Shown here piece after piece: positions 56,031 through 64,000 of a DNA stretch of 64,000 bases (positions are counted from its first letter, which is position 1; each line of letters starts with the position of its first letter). The DNA is taken from positions 785,348-849,347 of the forward strand of contig NZ_KB911256.1 of NCBI RefSeq assembly GCF_000383415.1. The letters run 5' to 3'. The notes below the pieces were generated by a model, which worked only from the letters and a program-made list of their open reading frames with translations, searched no databases and was not told the DNA's origin. Source of the stretch: Hyphomicrobium zavarzinii ATCC 27496. Its GTDB lineage: Bacteria > Pseudomonadota > Alphaproteobacteria > Rhizobiales > Hyphomicrobiaceae. The translations under genes and the position numbers were made by a program.

Positions 56031-56855
56031 TTAGCGCTTGATTGAGGGGACATTGAGCGTTCCACCGTCGGCCTGCTTGGCCAGGTAGATCATGAGTGCG
56101 GTCAGTCCCGCCGAGCCGTATTCCGGCGGCGGCATGCGCATCTGACGATAACAGTCCCACAAGCGGTTCTGCATGGTCCGCATCTGGCTCTGAGACACGC
56201 GGTAGGTGGGCCACGATCCCATCGTCTCTGTCGCGTCCTTGCCGGGCTTGGTCAGGTTCGGGAGCTGGGTGGTCCGAATGCGTGCGGAATCGGCGCTGTG
56301 ACAGGTGGCGCAAGAGAAATCCAAGAGCGAACCGCGTCGATAGAAAAGCTCCTCGCCCACGGCGTAGGCGTTCTGCTCCTGCACGTCATCGAGCGGAATA
56401 TGGAACGTCATTCCGCTCGACTTGTTGGCGATGTAGGCCACGAGATCCTCCATGTCGGAGGTCGTGCCGGGCGTGCTGAACTTGCGCGCGACGATTTCCT
56501 TCGTGTCGAGCGCCTGTATGGTCGTCATGCACCAGAGAAGCCGCTGCTCGAGATCCATCACACTGTCGGAATCGGCGAAGTAGCGGGGAAGCTCCGCATA
56601 GGCGCCGTCCAGAATGCCGGGACCTTTGCCGAGATCGCACGTTTCGAGGGAGACGTTCTTCTCACCTCGCGCCAGCTTCCACAGCGCTTCGCCCCGGTCG
56701 ACGTTGAGAAACGCCGGGTTGGCCATCGGGTCGTTGATCATTTCCCGGTAACGCTGGATCTCGTCCTCGGTATCGCCTGCATGAAGCCCCGCCGCTCCGA
56801 AGACGAGAAGGACAAGGGTCGCGGCGAGGGAAAAAACGCGGACGCGATGTGTCAT
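56031..56855 (-). CDS. soxA: SoxA cytochrome c, single-heme type
   Basis: A 274-residue product from ATG 56855. A signal peptide (about 1-27) precedes the mature chain. The C-terminal heme site is CATCH (182-186) and the catalytic Cys235 ([11 protein letters not shown]) takes part in cysteine-persulfide chemistry. The usual first heme motif is absent: the Cys73 segment reads TCDLGKGPG, and Cys109 could form the disulfide seen in single-heme SoxA. It heads the soxA-soxX-soxS operon. Confidence 0.93.
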   Translation of the reverse strand: MTHRVRVFSLAATLVLLVFGAAGLHAGDTEDEIQRYREMINDPMANPAFLNVDRGEALWKLARGEKNVSLETCDLGKGPGILDGAYAELPRYFADSDSVMDLEQRLLWCMTTIQALDTKEIVARKFSTPGTTSDMEDLVAYIANKSSGMTFHIPLDDVQEQNAYAVGEELFYRRGSLLDFSCATCHSADSARIRTTQLPNLTKPGKDATETMGSWPTYRVSQSQMRTMQNRLWDCYRQMRMPPPEYGSAGLTALMIYLAKQADGGTLNVPSIKR

Positions 56856-57061
56856 GCGGCTGACCTGGGTGTGGCGGCGCGCTAGGCGCGCTGCATCGAT
56901 GCGGCGGGCGTGGATGCGGCAGTTAATCTCTCCGCGCGCCGCGCAACAAATAGGAAGACCGAATGAGAGACATTGCCACTGCAAATGAGGTGCGCGGCAC
57001 AGTCGCCGATATGATGAGCCGATGAGCGAGTGCTCCGCTGCCGGGTATGAAGAGAGGAATC

Positions 57062-58111
57062 ATGAAGGCTCTGCGCGTCGTTCTTTCCCTGATCGTCTTG
57101 GCTGCCGGAGCCGTCTCCGCATGGGCCGTGGAATCGGAGGGGGCGAAAAAGTCAGCGGGCAATTCGGGGCCGGCGCGCCTCACGGTGCTTTTCGATGCGT
57201 TCGGTAGAAATCCGAGCCTCAAAAAGGACTGGGGCTATGCCGCCCTTGTCGAGATCGGAGGGCGCAGAATTCTCTTCGACACCGGCAACGATCCCGCCGT
57301 CTTCGAGCACAACGTCAAGACGCTCGGGGTCGATCTGCACACGCTGGACTTCGTCGTCATGTCGCATCGGCACGGCGATCACACGACCGGACTGTCCTAC
57401 CTCCTGTCGGTCAATCCTAAAGTCCGCATCTATGCCCCGAAGGAAGGGTTCGGCGTTTTCGGATCATCCGCGCCGTCCGCCTTCTATCGCAAAGAGCCGG
57501 GACTGCCGGCCGGCATGCGCTATTTCGACGGCGCTCCGCCCGAAGTCATGAAGTTCGGAAAAGCGTGGCCGGGCGCAAACATAGAATTGGTGGAAGAAAC
57601 CCGCGAGATTGCACCGGGCGTTCATGTGATCGCGCTCGTGTCCGACAAGCCGGGCACGCTCGAGATGAAAGAGCTGTCGCTAGCGATCGAGACGTCAGAA
57701 GGCATTGTGCTCGTCGTTGGCTGCTCGCATCCCGGCATCGATCGCATTGTTGCCGCGGCGGCGCGGATCGACCGGCGTATCCACCTCATAGCCGGAGGTT
57801 TGCATCTTCTCACGACCCCCGACGCCGAGATGATGCGCCAACTTAAAGCGCTGCATGAGACCTATGGCGTGGCCTGGATCGCTCCGGGGCATTGTACGGG
57901 AGAGCCGGCCTTCGCCGCACTCGCGCGTCTTTTCGGTGACCGCAGCATCTATGCGGGATTGGGAACGGCAATCGGGCTGGGATCAAACCCGCGCGCGGAT
58001 CTGATTCCCTCGACGCGCTACGCAATGGGCTCGGAGGACTTGCAGGGCTATCGAACCGTCCTGCGGCAGAGCCTCATACGGTTCGGGCGCCCCGCAACCG
58101 GGCGGCCCTGA
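57062..58111 (+). CDS. Exported MBL-fold metallohydrolase
   Basis: A 349-residue protein with a signal peptide (about 1-22). The metallo-beta-lactamase motif HRHGDH (102-107) and later GCSHPG and GGLHLL supply the metal ligands. The family resembles COG1237 hydrolases, whose substrates vary. The start at 57062 has AGAGAGGA upstream; the ATG at 57047 is less likely. It diverges from soxA by about 200 bases and may serve sulfur metabolism, but this is not shown. Confidence 0.85.
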   Translation: MKALRVVLSLIVLAAGAVSAWAVESEGAKKSAGNSGPARLTVLFDAFGRNPSLKKDWGYAALVEIGGRRILFDTGNDPAVFEHNVKTLGVDLHTLDFVVMSHRHGDHTTGLSYLLSVNPKVRIYAPKEGFGVFGSSAPSAFYRKEPGLPAGMRYFDGAPPEVMKFGKAWPGANIELVEETREIAPGVHVIALVSDKPGTLEMKELSLAIETSEGIVLVVGCSHPGIDRIVAAAARIDRRIHLIAGGLHLLTTPDAEMMRQLKALHETYGVAWIAPGHCTGEPAFAALARLFGDRSIYAGLGTAIGLGSNPRADLIPSTRYAMGSEDLQGYRTVLRQSLIRFGRPATGRP

Positions 58112-58140
58112 ACTCTGGAGCCGCCCCCATGTACCGAGTT

Positions 58141-59088
58141 CTAAAGGCACCAGTCGAAGGCCGACACGGGAGCCGGCACGTGCTTGTGCGACGTGGGCAC
58201 CGTCTCGACCTGCAGCGTTTCCCAGATCTCGTTGAAAAGCGCCGTCGGAATCGTATTCGGCTTTCCAACCGCGAAATAGTCGATCTTCGCCGGCTGCCCG
58301 TCGTCCAGGATGGGAATCGCCGGATGTCTGGAGGACATCGAGATCTTAGAGGCGGGCAGGATACCGGAGCCGAGTCCCATGTCGGACCATTCCTCGACCA
58401 CGGAATAGCTGCTGGCTTCGCCGAGATAGCGGTTCAACGTGCAGCAGTTGTCTTCGAACAGGCGCTTGGTGACTTGCGCCAGGCCGCAGGCGTTGGGAAC
58501 GAGCACGAACTGCTCTTCCGCGATCTCCCGCACTGTCACATGGCTGGCGTGCGCCCACTTCTCCCGCACCTCCTTGCGGGGAATGAACAGCAGCGGCTCG
58601 CTGTAGATGCGTTGAACCATGCAATCGGGGAGCGCCTGCGATCGGGTATCGAGCGGCGAGAGGATGATGTCGATCTGCGAGCGACGCATGAGGTCGCAGA
58701 GTTCCGCCAGATTGCTCTCGCGATAGACGATTTCCAGATCCGCCCGCTGCGCTTTGGCGGGCTCGAATGCGACTTCTGCCATGCGGATGCCGACGCAAGG
58801 CGAAAGACCCACGCTCACATGCTGCGCCTTACCGGTCTGCTTCGCGAGATCGCGCACGCGCTCGAACGCCTTCAGCGCATCGAGGACGGCCGGGAGGATT
58901 CGCTCGCCATAAGCGGTCAGCGCGACGCTGCGCGTCGTCCGCCGGAAAATGCGGTGGCCCAGGTCCGCCTCGAGCTGGGCGATGCCGTTGGAGAGGGTCG
59001 GCTGAGTGACGGCGCAACGAGACGCGGCGGCAACGAAGGAGCCCTCCTCGGCAAGCGCGCGAACATACCTAAGCTGCTGAAGATTCAT
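58141..59088 (-). CDS. LysR family regulator beside mtoX
   Basis: A 315-residue regulator with an N-terminal LysR helix-turn-helix (about 17-58: GSFVAAASRCAVTQPTLSNGI) and a C-terminal effector-binding fold. It diverges from the mtoX operon and is most likely its activator. It lies 29 bases from the stop of the convergent MBL gene. The gap 59089-59324 is AT-rich and must hold both promoters; an ATTATGCTATGATATAT stretch there could be a LysR site. Confidence 0.87.
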   Translation of the reverse strand: MNLQQLRYVRALAEEGSFVAAASRCAVTQPTLSNGIAQLEADLGHRIFRRTTRSVALTAYGERILPAVLDALKAFERVRDLAKQTGKAQHVSVGLSPCVGIRMAEVAFEPAKAQRADLEIVYRESNLAELCDLMRRSQIDIILSPLDTRSQALPDCMVQRIYSEPLLFIPRKEVREKWAHASHVTVREIAEEQFVLVPNACGLAQVTKRLFEDNCCTLNRYLGEASSYSVVEEWSDMGLGSGILPASKISMSSRHPAIPILDDGQPAKIDYFAVGKPNTIPTALFNEIWETLQVETVPTSHKHVPAPVSAFDWCL

Positions 59089-59324
59089 AGCAAAGCACCC
59101 GATAATGGGACGGTGGATTATGCTATGATATATGTCAAACTCGACCTTGAAAACCTATATTAGCCCAACAAGGCGCAACCAAGTTTCCCGAGCGTGGGCA
59201 TATATAGAAATTTTGAATGGTCAGCATTGCCAAATAGAATTTCACTTAACCAGTTCGGTGAGGGTAGCCTTCAGCATGTTTGCAATCGGGAACCGTTCGC
59301 GAGTAACGGTCGAGGAGGAAACAA

Positions 59325-60608
59325 GTGAAAAAGCTACTGAAATCAACTGTGTGCATGTTGGCTATGGTTGCGGCTGGGCCTGCAGTCACTCTTGCGGATG
59401 AGACCTGCAACTCGCCGTTCACTTCGGCGCTCATCAAGGGCCAGGAAGACTTCCTGCACGTTTGGACTTTGGGTGAGGTTGGTGTCGGCGACGAGTCCGA
59501 CAAGCTGGTAACGATCGACGTTCAGCCCAACTCGCCGACCTACGGCAAGGTCGTGCATTCCGTGTCCGTTGGCGGACGCGGCGAGGCACACCACACGGGC
59601 TTCACGGATGACCGCCGCTTCCTCTGGGCCGGCCGTCTGGACGACAACAAGATCTTCGTTTTCGACCTGATCGATCCGTCCAAGCCCAAGGTCGTGAAGA
59701 CCATCACGGACTTCGTGGATAAGACCGGCTTCGTAGGTCCGCATACCTTCTATGCCACGCCGGGCCGCATGATGATCCAGGCTCTGTCCAACAAGGACAC
59801 GCACGACGGTCAGACAGGCATTGCCGTCTACAACAACTCGGGCGAACTCGTCTCCGTGCACAAGATGCCGCTGGAGAACGGTGGCGACGGCTACGGCTAC
59901 GACATCGGCATCAACCCGGCGATGAACGTGATGCTGACGTCGAGCTTCACCGGCTGGACGAACTACATGATGGACATGGGTCAGATGGTCAAAGACCCCG
60001 ACGCCATGAAGAAGTTCGGCAAGTCGATGATCATGTGGGACTACAAGTCCATGAAGCCGATCAAGACCATGGAGGTTCCCGGCGCTCCGCTCGAGATCCG
60101 CTGGTCGCTGAAGCCCGAGGACAACTGGGCGATCACGGCAACGGCGCTGACGTCGAAGCTGTGGCTGGTCAAGCAGGACGAGAAGGGCGAGTGGCAGGCT
60201 AAGGACGTGGGCACCATCGGCGATCCGTCGAAGATCCCGCTGCCGGTCGACATCTCGATCTCCGCGGACGCGAAGGGCCTGTGGGTCAACACGTTCCTGG
60301 ACGGCACCACGCGCTACTACGACCTTACGAACCCCGAGGCGCCCAAGGAGGTTTACTCCAAGAAGATGGGTAGCCAGGTGAACATGGTCTCGCTGAGCTT
60401 CGACGGAAAGCGCGTCTACTTCACCACGTCTCTGCTCGCAAACTGGGACAAGAAGGGCGAGGACAACGAGCAGTGGCTGAAGGCCTACGATTGGGACGGC
60501 AAGCAGCTCGTCGAGAAGTTCAGCGTCGACTTCCATGCTGAAAAGCTCGGCCGGGCTCACCATATGAAGTTCTCGGCCAAGACCAAGGCTGCAGCTCTCG
60601 GAGAATAG
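59325..60608 (+). CDS. mtoX: Methanethiol oxidase (SBP56 family)
   Basis: A 427-residue periplasmic enzyme with a GTG start after a very good GAGGAGGAAAC site and a signal peptide (about 1-24). SBP56-family segments include GEAHHTGFTDDRR (His89-His90) and GPHTFY (His140), plausible copper ligands. The family was shown in Hyphomicrobium to be a copper-dependent oxidase turning methanethiol, oxygen and water into formaldehyde, hydrogen sulfide and H2O2. It heads mtoX-sco-mauG; Sco probably helps with copper and MauG with maturation. Confidence 0.95.
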   Translation: MKKLLKSTVCMLAMVAAGPAVTLADETCNSPFTSALIKGQEDFLHVWTLGEVGVGDESDKLVTIDVQPNSPTYGKVVHSVSVGGRGEAHHTGFTDDRRFLWAGRLDDNKIFVFDLIDPSKPKVVKTITDFVDKTGFVGPHTFYATPGRMMIQALSNKDTHDGQTGIAVYNNSGELVSVHKMPLENGGDGYGYDIGINPAMNVMLTSSFTGWTNYMMDMGQMVKDPDAMKKFGKSMIMWDYKSMKPIKTMEVPGAPLEIRWSLKPEDNWAITATALTSKLWLVKQDEKGEWQAKDVGTIGDPSKIPLPVDISISADAKGLWVNTFLDGTTRYYDLTNPEAPKEVYSKKMGSQVNMVSLSFDGKRVYFTTSLLANWDKKGEDNEQWLKAYDWDGKQLVEKFSVDFHAEKLGRAHHMKFSAKTKAAALGE

Positions 60609-60610
60609 CG

Positions 60611-61309
60611 TTGCCGCTTCCCAGCAGTGTTTGGCGGTTCCTCCGGCGGCGTTCTAGCCGCGTGCAGGCCGGCTATGTGGCGCTCTCTCTGCTAGCGTCC
60701 ACAATCCCCGTAGCGGGGAACGAGCAAAGCGTAGCCGGCCCTGTCCATCCCAAGGCGGGCACGTACAAACTGCAGAAGATCCAGCCGGCTCCGTCCGGCT
60801 GGGTCCTCGAGGACAGCGTCTGGATTCCACGCAGACTGTCCAGCTACACGAAGGACAAGATCACACTGTTCTCGTTCTTCTATGCCACGTGCCGGGATCC
60901 TGAAGGCTGCCCGAAGTCTTGGGACGCATTCAACAAGGTTCACGAGGCGATCAAGAAAGATCCGAGGCTGCAAAACAAGGTTCGGCTCGTCTTCCTGAGT
61001 CTCGATCCCAAGGTCGATACGCCGGAGATGATGTCGTTCTTCAAGACCTCGATCAGCACTCCGCAAGCTCCCTGGTCGTTCCTGACGACGTGGAACGACA
61101 CTTACCTTGCGCCTATCCTCAACGATCTGTACGTGCCGGCTTCGCGTGAATTCGACGACGCGGGCAAGCCGACCGACGTGATCAATCATCTGGTAAAGGT
61201 GTTTCTCATCGATAAGGATTCCTGGGTGAGGGAGATCTATACGACCAGCTTCTTGAATCCCGATGTCGTCCTTTCCGACATCGGAACACTCCTGCTTGAA
61301 GAAGAGTGA
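60611..61309 (+). CDS. SCO1/SenC-like copper-handling protein
   Basis: A 232-residue product with a TTG start two bases after mtoX (GGAGA upstream); an in-frame GTG at 60662 is an alternative. A hydrophobic signal segment (about 18-36) is followed by a thioredoxin-like SCO fold. The metal residues are Cys94, Cys100 and His192, but the cysteines are spaced CxxxxxCP where the usual SCO motif is CxxxCP. The gene is the known mtoX partner in Hyphomicrobium and is likely to load copper into MtoX. Confidence 0.85.
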   Translation: MPLPSSVWRFLRRRSSRVQAGYVALSLLASTIPVAGNEQSVAGPVHPKAGTYKLQKIQPAPSGWVLEDSVWIPRRLSSYTKDKITLFSFFYATCRDPEGCPKSWDAFNKVHEAIKKDPRLQNKVRLVFLSLDPKVDTPEMMSFFKTSISTPQAPWSFLTTWNDTYLAPILNDLYVPASREFDDAGKPTDVINHLVKVFLIDKDSWVREIYTTSFLNPDVVLSDIGTLLLEEE

Positions 61310-61327
61310 CAACGCGATAGGGATGAA

Positions 61328-62470
61328 ATGAGAAGAAAGCGACGGCTGCCTCTGGCAGTTCCAATATGCACCTCGGTGCTCACAATCCTCCTCGTCGGTC
61401 ACATTTGGCCGAACTCTGCCTCCGGCGGCGCCGATGATGCCGTGCCGCTTGGCCTCCCGCCCCTAGAAGCTCACCAGCGGCCCGTGAAGGCCCAAGTGGA
61501 GCTCGGGCGCAAACTCTTCTTCGACCGCCGGCTCGCCTTCAACAACACGAACTCGTGTGCGATGTGTCACATCGAGTCCCAGGGCCTCACCTCCAACCAG
61601 TCCGCGAGGGCCATAGGCATGGAGGGGCGCAGTCTCAGCCGCAACGCGCCTGCCCTCTACAATGTGGCTTATCAGGACACGCTGTTCCACGACGGTCGCG
61701 AATCCGATCTCGCCCAGCAAGCCTGGGCGCCGCTGTTGTCGCCTTTGGAAATGGCGAACCCCTCAATCGGCCATGTCGTCGACAAGATCCGCTCGTTCGA
61801 GGACTATCGGGGGCTGTTCGAAGCAGTCTTCGACGGTCATGGCCCATCCATGCAGACGATCGGCGACGCGCTGGCCTCGTATCAACGCACGCTGCTCTCC
61901 GGAAACTCGCGCTTCGACAAGTGGTACTACGGAAAGCAGGATGATGCCCTGAATGCCGATGAAAAGGCCGGCTTCGAGGTCTTCATGGGCAAGGGCCAAT
62001 GCGCGACGTGCCACACTGTGGGCGAGAAATCCGCGCTGTTCACCGATCACAAATTCTACGTGACCGGCATCGGCTACTATAACGCGATAGGCGCTGGATC
62101 GCGCGTCGCGAAGGTGGAACTGGCCCCCGGCTACTTCATCGACATGAAGTACGAGGACATGAAGTCCTTCAGCGCGCCGCGGATCAACGACATCGGGCGT
62201 TTTGCGGTCACTTTGGACGCAAAGGATCGCTGGGCCTACAAGACGCCGAGTTTGCGCAACATCGAGCTGACCTATCCCTACATGCACGATGGCTCACTCT
62301 CGACGCTTGAGGATGTCGTTGCGTTCTATGACAAGGGCGGACTCGAGCACGATGGAGAGCGTGCGCTCCAGCCGTTGCACCTGGCGGAAAAAGAAAAGGC
62401 TGATCTCGTTGCCTTCCTGAGAACTCTCACCACTGCGGAGGATCAGGCCAAGCACGAAGGCTACAGGTAG
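61328..62470 (+). CDS. MauG/di-heme cytochrome c peroxidase-like protein
   Basis: A 380-residue periplasmic protein with two heme c sites, CAMCH (77-81) and CATCH (225-229), and a C-terminal segment YKTPSLRNIELTYPYMHDGSL typical of the MauG/CcpA family. MauG catalyses post-translational oxidation of partner residues; CcpA enzymes remove peroxide. Either would suit MtoX, whose reaction releases H2O2. It is the last gene of the operon, 18 bases past sco, and ends 54 bases before a terminator. Confidence 0.88.
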   Translation: MRRKRRLPLAVPICTSVLTILLVGHIWPNSASGGADDAVPLGLPPLEAHQRPVKAQVELGRKLFFDRRLAFNNTNSCAMCHIESQGLTSNQSARAIGMEGRSLSRNAPALYNVAYQDTLFHDGRESDLAQQAWAPLLSPLEMANPSIGHVVDKIRSFEDYRGLFEAVFDGHGPSMQTIGDALASYQRTLLSGNSRFDKWYYGKQDDALNADEKAGFEVFMGKGQCATCHTVGEKSALFTDHKFYVTGIGYYNAIGAGSRVAKVELAPGYFIDMKYEDMKSFSAPRINDIGRFAVTLDAKDRWAYKTPSLRNIELTYPYMHDGSLSTLEDVVAFYDKGGLEHDGERALQPLHLAEKEKADLVAFLRTLTTAEDQAKHEGYR

Positions 62471-62524
62471 CAACGCGATACACGACGCTCACGGCGCTTG
62501 CTGTGCGTATTGATTTTCGGTGCG

Positions 62525-62557
62525 CGGCACCCGGGGGAACCGGGTGCCGTTTTTTTT
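62525..62557 (+). terminator. Rho-independent terminator of the mtoX operon
   Basis: A perfect 10-bp stem, CGGCACCCGG / CCGGGTGCCG, with loop GGGAA is followed by eight T (62550-62557). It closes the mtoX-sco-mauG operon and separates it from soxY. Confidence 0.97.
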
Positions 62558-62701
62558 GCTCCGAACGCGTCCCCATCCCGCTGCGGGCATCCGTGCGATC
62601 TCGATATATTTGAAATCCGAATAGGCGAAGTAAGGGGTCTGAATAATCTCAGCTCACAAATTCGCAATAAAAATATCAAGAAACAGGGGGTGCCGGTTAA
62701 T

Positions 62702-62726
62702 GTGCGATCGAACTTGCCGATCGCAC
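62702..62726. promoter_or_regulatory. Inverted repeat in the soxY promoter region
   Basis: A perfect 9-bp inverted repeat, GTGCGATCG / CGATCGCAC, with a 7-base spacer lies 60 bases before soxY. Its size fits an operator for a dimeric repressor such as the ArsR-type SoxR that controls sox genes in other bacteria. No soxR is seen in the window. Confidence 0.55.
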
Positions 62727-62785
62727 GATCGGAATAATAGGGCGTCGAAAAATCCAAGAAGGAAGAGGCAAGGGGTGGGTGAGAG

Positions 62786-63250
62786 ATGAAGGCACTGACG
62801 AGTGCGAGAACGCGCCGCGAAGTTCTCGTCGGAGCGGCAGGTTTTGCAGCGATTGTCGCGCTTCCTGCCGGACCGCTTCTTGCGTCGGGCTCCGAGGTTG
62901 ATGAGCTGATCAAGAAGGTTGCGGGTGAAAAGAAGGTCGCCGAAGGGCGCATTTCTCTCGACCTTCCGAATATCGCTGAAAACGGATTGGTCGTTCCGCT
63001 GAATTTCGATGTCGAAAGCCCTATGACGGCTGAGGATCACGTCAAGGCCGTCCATATATTTGCTGACGGAAACCCAAATCCGCACGTGGCGGATTACACC
63101 TTCACGCCGCTGAGCCCGAAGGCCGCGGCTCAGTTGCGGATCCGCTTGGCGAAGACGCAGACGATCACCGCTCTCGCCGTGATGTCGAACGGAGAGATCT
63201 TCTCCACCCGTAAGGAAGTCAAAGTCACGATCGGCGGCTGCGGCGGCTGA
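62786..63250 (+). CDS. soxY: Thiosulfate carrier subunit SoxY
   Basis: A 154-residue protein with a twin-arginine type signal (TRREVLVGAAG) and the defining C-terminal GGCGG motif, whose Cys152 carries the sulfur substrate on a flexible arm. It works as a SoxYZ complex in the periplasm, loaded by SoxXA and trimmed by SoxB. The start at 62786 has AGGGG upstream. Confidence 0.97.
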   Translation: MKALTSARTRREVLVGAAGFAAIVALPAGPLLASGSEVDELIKKVAGEKKVAEGRISLDLPNIAENGLVVPLNFDVESPMTAEDHVKAVHIFADGNPNPHVADYTFTPLSPKAAAQLRIRLAKTQTITALAVMSNGEIFSTRKEVKVTIGGCGG

Positions 63251-63298
63251 CGCCTCCGGTGCGACCGAACGTTTCGAAAGACCAAAGGATATTCAGTC

Positions 63299-63628
63299 AT
63301 GGCCGCAAAAGTCACGCCGCGCGTTCGCATGCCTGCGACGGCAAAAGCCGGTGAGATCATTGAGGTGAAAACCCTGATCAGCCACGAGATGGAGAGCGGG
63401 CAGCGCAAGGATGCGTCCGGAAAAATCATCCCGCGGCACATCATCAACAAGTTCACCGCCACCTTCAACGGTAAGGAAATTCTGAGCGCCGATTGGCATC
63501 CGGCGATTTCCGCCAATCCATACCAGTCGTTCTCCGTTCGGGCGACCGAAAGCGGCCTCTTCGTCTTCAGTTGGTTTGATGACGACGGCTCCGTCTACAA
63601 GTCCGAGCATCAGGTCACAGTGTCCTGA
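63299..63628 (+). CDS. soxZ: Sulfur-oxidation protein SoxZ
   Basis: A 109-residue beta-sandwich protein with no signal peptide of its own; it is co-exported with SoxY through the Tat system. Family segments include KTLISHEMESGQRKD and NKFTATFNGKEIL. It lies 48 bases past soxY and 31 before soxB. Confidence 0.97.
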   Translation: MAAKVTPRVRMPATAKAGEIIEVKTLISHEMESGQRKDASGKIIPRHIINKFTATFNGKEILSADWHPAISANPYQSFSVRATESGLFVFSWFDDDGSVYKSEHQVTVS

Positions 63629-63659
63629 CGCGCCCGATTTAGAGCTAGCGGAGCAAGAA

Positions 63660-64000
63660 ATGATATCGCGGCGTGAATTTTTCGTGGCTGCAACGGCCGC
63701 GGCAACGCTGGTCGCCGGCACCGGAGTTCCTCTCAGCCGGCTCTCGGCGGAGGGGCGTTTGACGCAGGATGATCTGCTCGCTTTCGAGCCGGTCGGAAAC
63801 GTCACGCTCGTGCATGTCACGGATCTGCACGCGCAGCTCGTGCCGATCCATTTTCGCGAGCCGTCCGCCAACTTCGGCGTCGGCGAGTCGCGGGGACGCG
63901 TTCCCCACCTCGTCGGTGCGGAGTTTCGCAGGGCGTTCAAGCTGACGGATGGCTCGGCGCTGGCGTACGCGCTGACTGCCGATGACTTCGAGGGGCTGGC
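63660..64000 (+). CDS. soxB: SoxB thiosulfate hydrolase, 5' part
   Basis: ATG 63660 opens a frame that runs to the window edge (113 codons seen, about a fifth of a usual SoxB). A twin-arginine type signal (MISRREFFVAATAAAT) is followed by the metallophosphatase-like start with the metal-binding motif VTLVHVTDLHAQLVP and REPS.NFGVGE. SoxB is the dimanganese enzyme that frees sulfate from the SoxY-bound intermediate. The rest of the gene lies beyond the window. Confidence 0.9.
   Translation, partial: MISRREFFVAATAAATLVAGTGVPLSRLSAEGRLTQDDLLAFEPVGNVTLVHVTDLHAQLVPIHFREPSANFGVGESRGRVPHLVGAEFRRAFKLTDGSALAYALTADDFEGL

Noticed and set aside
62498-62737. 79-codon frame between mauG and soxY
   Set aside because: It spans the strong terminator at 62525-62557 and the operator-like repeat, so it is not a gene.
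1-64000. tRNA, rRNA, CRISPR arrays, insertion sequences
   Set aside because: No cloverleaf, spacer-repeat pattern, transposase or terminal inverted repeat was recognised on reading both strands.

Overview
The window looks like a chromosomal segment of a methylotrophic or sulfur-oxidising alphaproteobacterium, most likely a Hyphomicrobium-like member of the Hyphomicrobiales. The reasons are high GC (judged by eye), a copper methanethiol oxidase operon of the Hyphomicrobium type, sox genes, a XoxF-like quinoprotein module and tandem glycine-riboswitch control of gcv. No tRNA, rRNA, CRISPR array, transposase or integrase was seen.

Layout. 1-2000: the end of an unknown gene, a TraB/GumN protein and a lipoprotein. 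2143-5897 (minus): a vitamin B12 uptake operon (btuB, a conserved unknown, a small membrane protein) under a cobalamin riboswitch. 6260-26294: about 20 kb of exported proteins. It holds five caspase-like (C14) proteins, each with a visible His/Cys dyad but different partners: a XoxF-like quinoprotein propeller, a coiled coil plus discoidin-like domain, WD40 plus SH3, and two DUF4384 domains. The same block encodes a trypsinogen-like protease, a serpin, further DUF4384 proteins, a D-Ala-D-Ala dipeptidase-like protein, an OmpA-like protein and a winged-helix regulator. This is the most unusual part of the window. 26456-36823: a membrane metallophosphoesterase, an RND efflux pair, a GntP permease with a patatin lipase, HdeD and YqhA-like membrane proteins, and a small exported repeat protein.

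37052-41827: tandem glycine riboswitch and gcvT-gcvH-gcvP. 41899-46850: a minimal ethanolamine operon (permease, eutB, eutC) with a divergent AraC regulator. EutBC needs B12, which ties it to the btuB operon. 46857-54884: a glycerol-kinase-like FGGY kinase, two FAD oxidoreductases resembling GlpB and GlpA, a divergent DeoR regulator and a TRAP transporter. Together they look like an uptake and oxidation unit for a polyol or its phosphate.

54966-64000: soxS-soxX-soxA (minus) and soxY-soxZ-soxB (plus, soxB cut by the window end) flank an MBL hydrolase, a LysR regulator and mtoX-sco-mauG. Methanethiol oxidase releases H2S, formaldehyde and H2O2, and the flanking Sox system can oxidise the sulfur, so the segment reads as one methylated-sulfur oxidation island.
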